Of a stretch of DNA of 32,774 bases, positions 32,765-32,774 are shown piece by piece; the stretch's first letter is position 1; the number at the start of each line of letters is the position of its first letter. The stretch is from contig JAIUMH010000017.1 of the NCBI GenBank assembly GCA_022565635.1, positions 1-32,774 of the forward strand, in the 5' to 3' direction. The notes beneath the pieces are model-generated. The model had not been told where the DNA came from. It made no database searches and saw only the letters and a list, made by a program, of their open reading frames with translations. The position numbers were made by a program, and so were the translations under genes. The DNA comes from Flavobacteriaceae bacterium. GTDB taxonomy: Bacteria; Bacteroidota; Bacteroidia; Flavobacteriales; Flavobacteriaceae.

Positions 32765-32774
32765 CAGTCAATAT

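Noticed and set aside
1-32774. tRNA, rRNA, tmRNA genes, insertion sequences or prophage structural genes
   Set aside because: No cloverleaf, rRNA, transposase or phage structural sequence was recognised anywhere in the window; tRNAscan-SE and Infernal were not available.

Overview
The window reads as chromosomal DNA of a low-GC Bacteroidota, most likely class Flavobacteriia. Evidence: many genes are preceded by the Bacteroidota -7 promoter element TAnnTTTG. There is a long (about 312 aa) NusB next to a DUF1573 lipoprotein and YajC. There are many short lipoprotein signals ending in S-C or A-C, a mevalonate-kinase-type GHMP kinase beside a UbiA prenyltransferase, and a fused acyl-CoA mutase (IcmF). 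I cannot name the species.

Layout: (1) 239-3869, a three-gene acyl-CoA carboxylase operon (biotin carrier, biotin carboxylase, carboxyltransferase with a propionyl-CoA-type Asp) closed by a clear terminator. (2) 3965-4864, a WYL-domain regulator, then a 577-bp gene-free stretch with degenerate palindromic repeats, a three-copy 90-bp tandem repeat and a perfect 19-bp palindrome. (3) 5442-10223, an accessory block: a soluble Clp-like AAA+ ATPase fused to an FtsH-type (M41) zinc peptidase, a coiled-coil protein with a UVR-like motif, a 44-aa ORF, a PD-(D/E)XK nuclease, then a small SprT-like zincin and the 24-codon stump of a second WYL-type regulator. (4) 10374-12225, nusB-DUF1573-yajC on the minus strand. 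(5) 12325-17534, a YbdG-type mechanosensitive channel, an MltF-like lytic transglycosylase with a small lipoprotein, and an opposing FKBP/TPR lipoprotein pair. (6) 17646-19186, Hsp15, a TPMT-like methyltransferase and a PyrR-like phosphoribosyltransferase with overlapping ends. (7) icmF, two copies of a 76-78 bp palindromic repeat and a terminator. (8) 23037-28546, dusB, GHMP kinase, UbiA prenyltransferase, mpl and a YdjM-like membrane protein. (9) 28543-32160, a minus-strand operon for a metal-chelate ABC importer (binding protein and permease, no ATPase) plus a PaiB-like flavin protein and an unknown secreted protein, behind a Fur-box-like site. (10) A DUF6787-like membrane protein with an almost leaderless promoter, and a possible promoter leading out of the window.

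The most unusual part is block 3. Four consecutive same-strand genes combine an ATP-driven protease architecture I do not recognise from named families (Clp-type AAA+ with ClpB-like small domain plus M41 peptidase, no membrane anchor), a UVR-motif partner of the kind seen in ClpC/McsA systems, and a restriction-like nuclease. A WYL regulator and a palindromic operator candidate lie just upstream. This resembles a regulated defence or stress operon; the function is inference. Elsewhere the main value lies in start-codon corrections forced by promoter elements (nusB, ybdG, hslR, dusB) and in active-site residues that set substrate class (IcmF Phe594/Gln793, carboxyltransferase Asp406).
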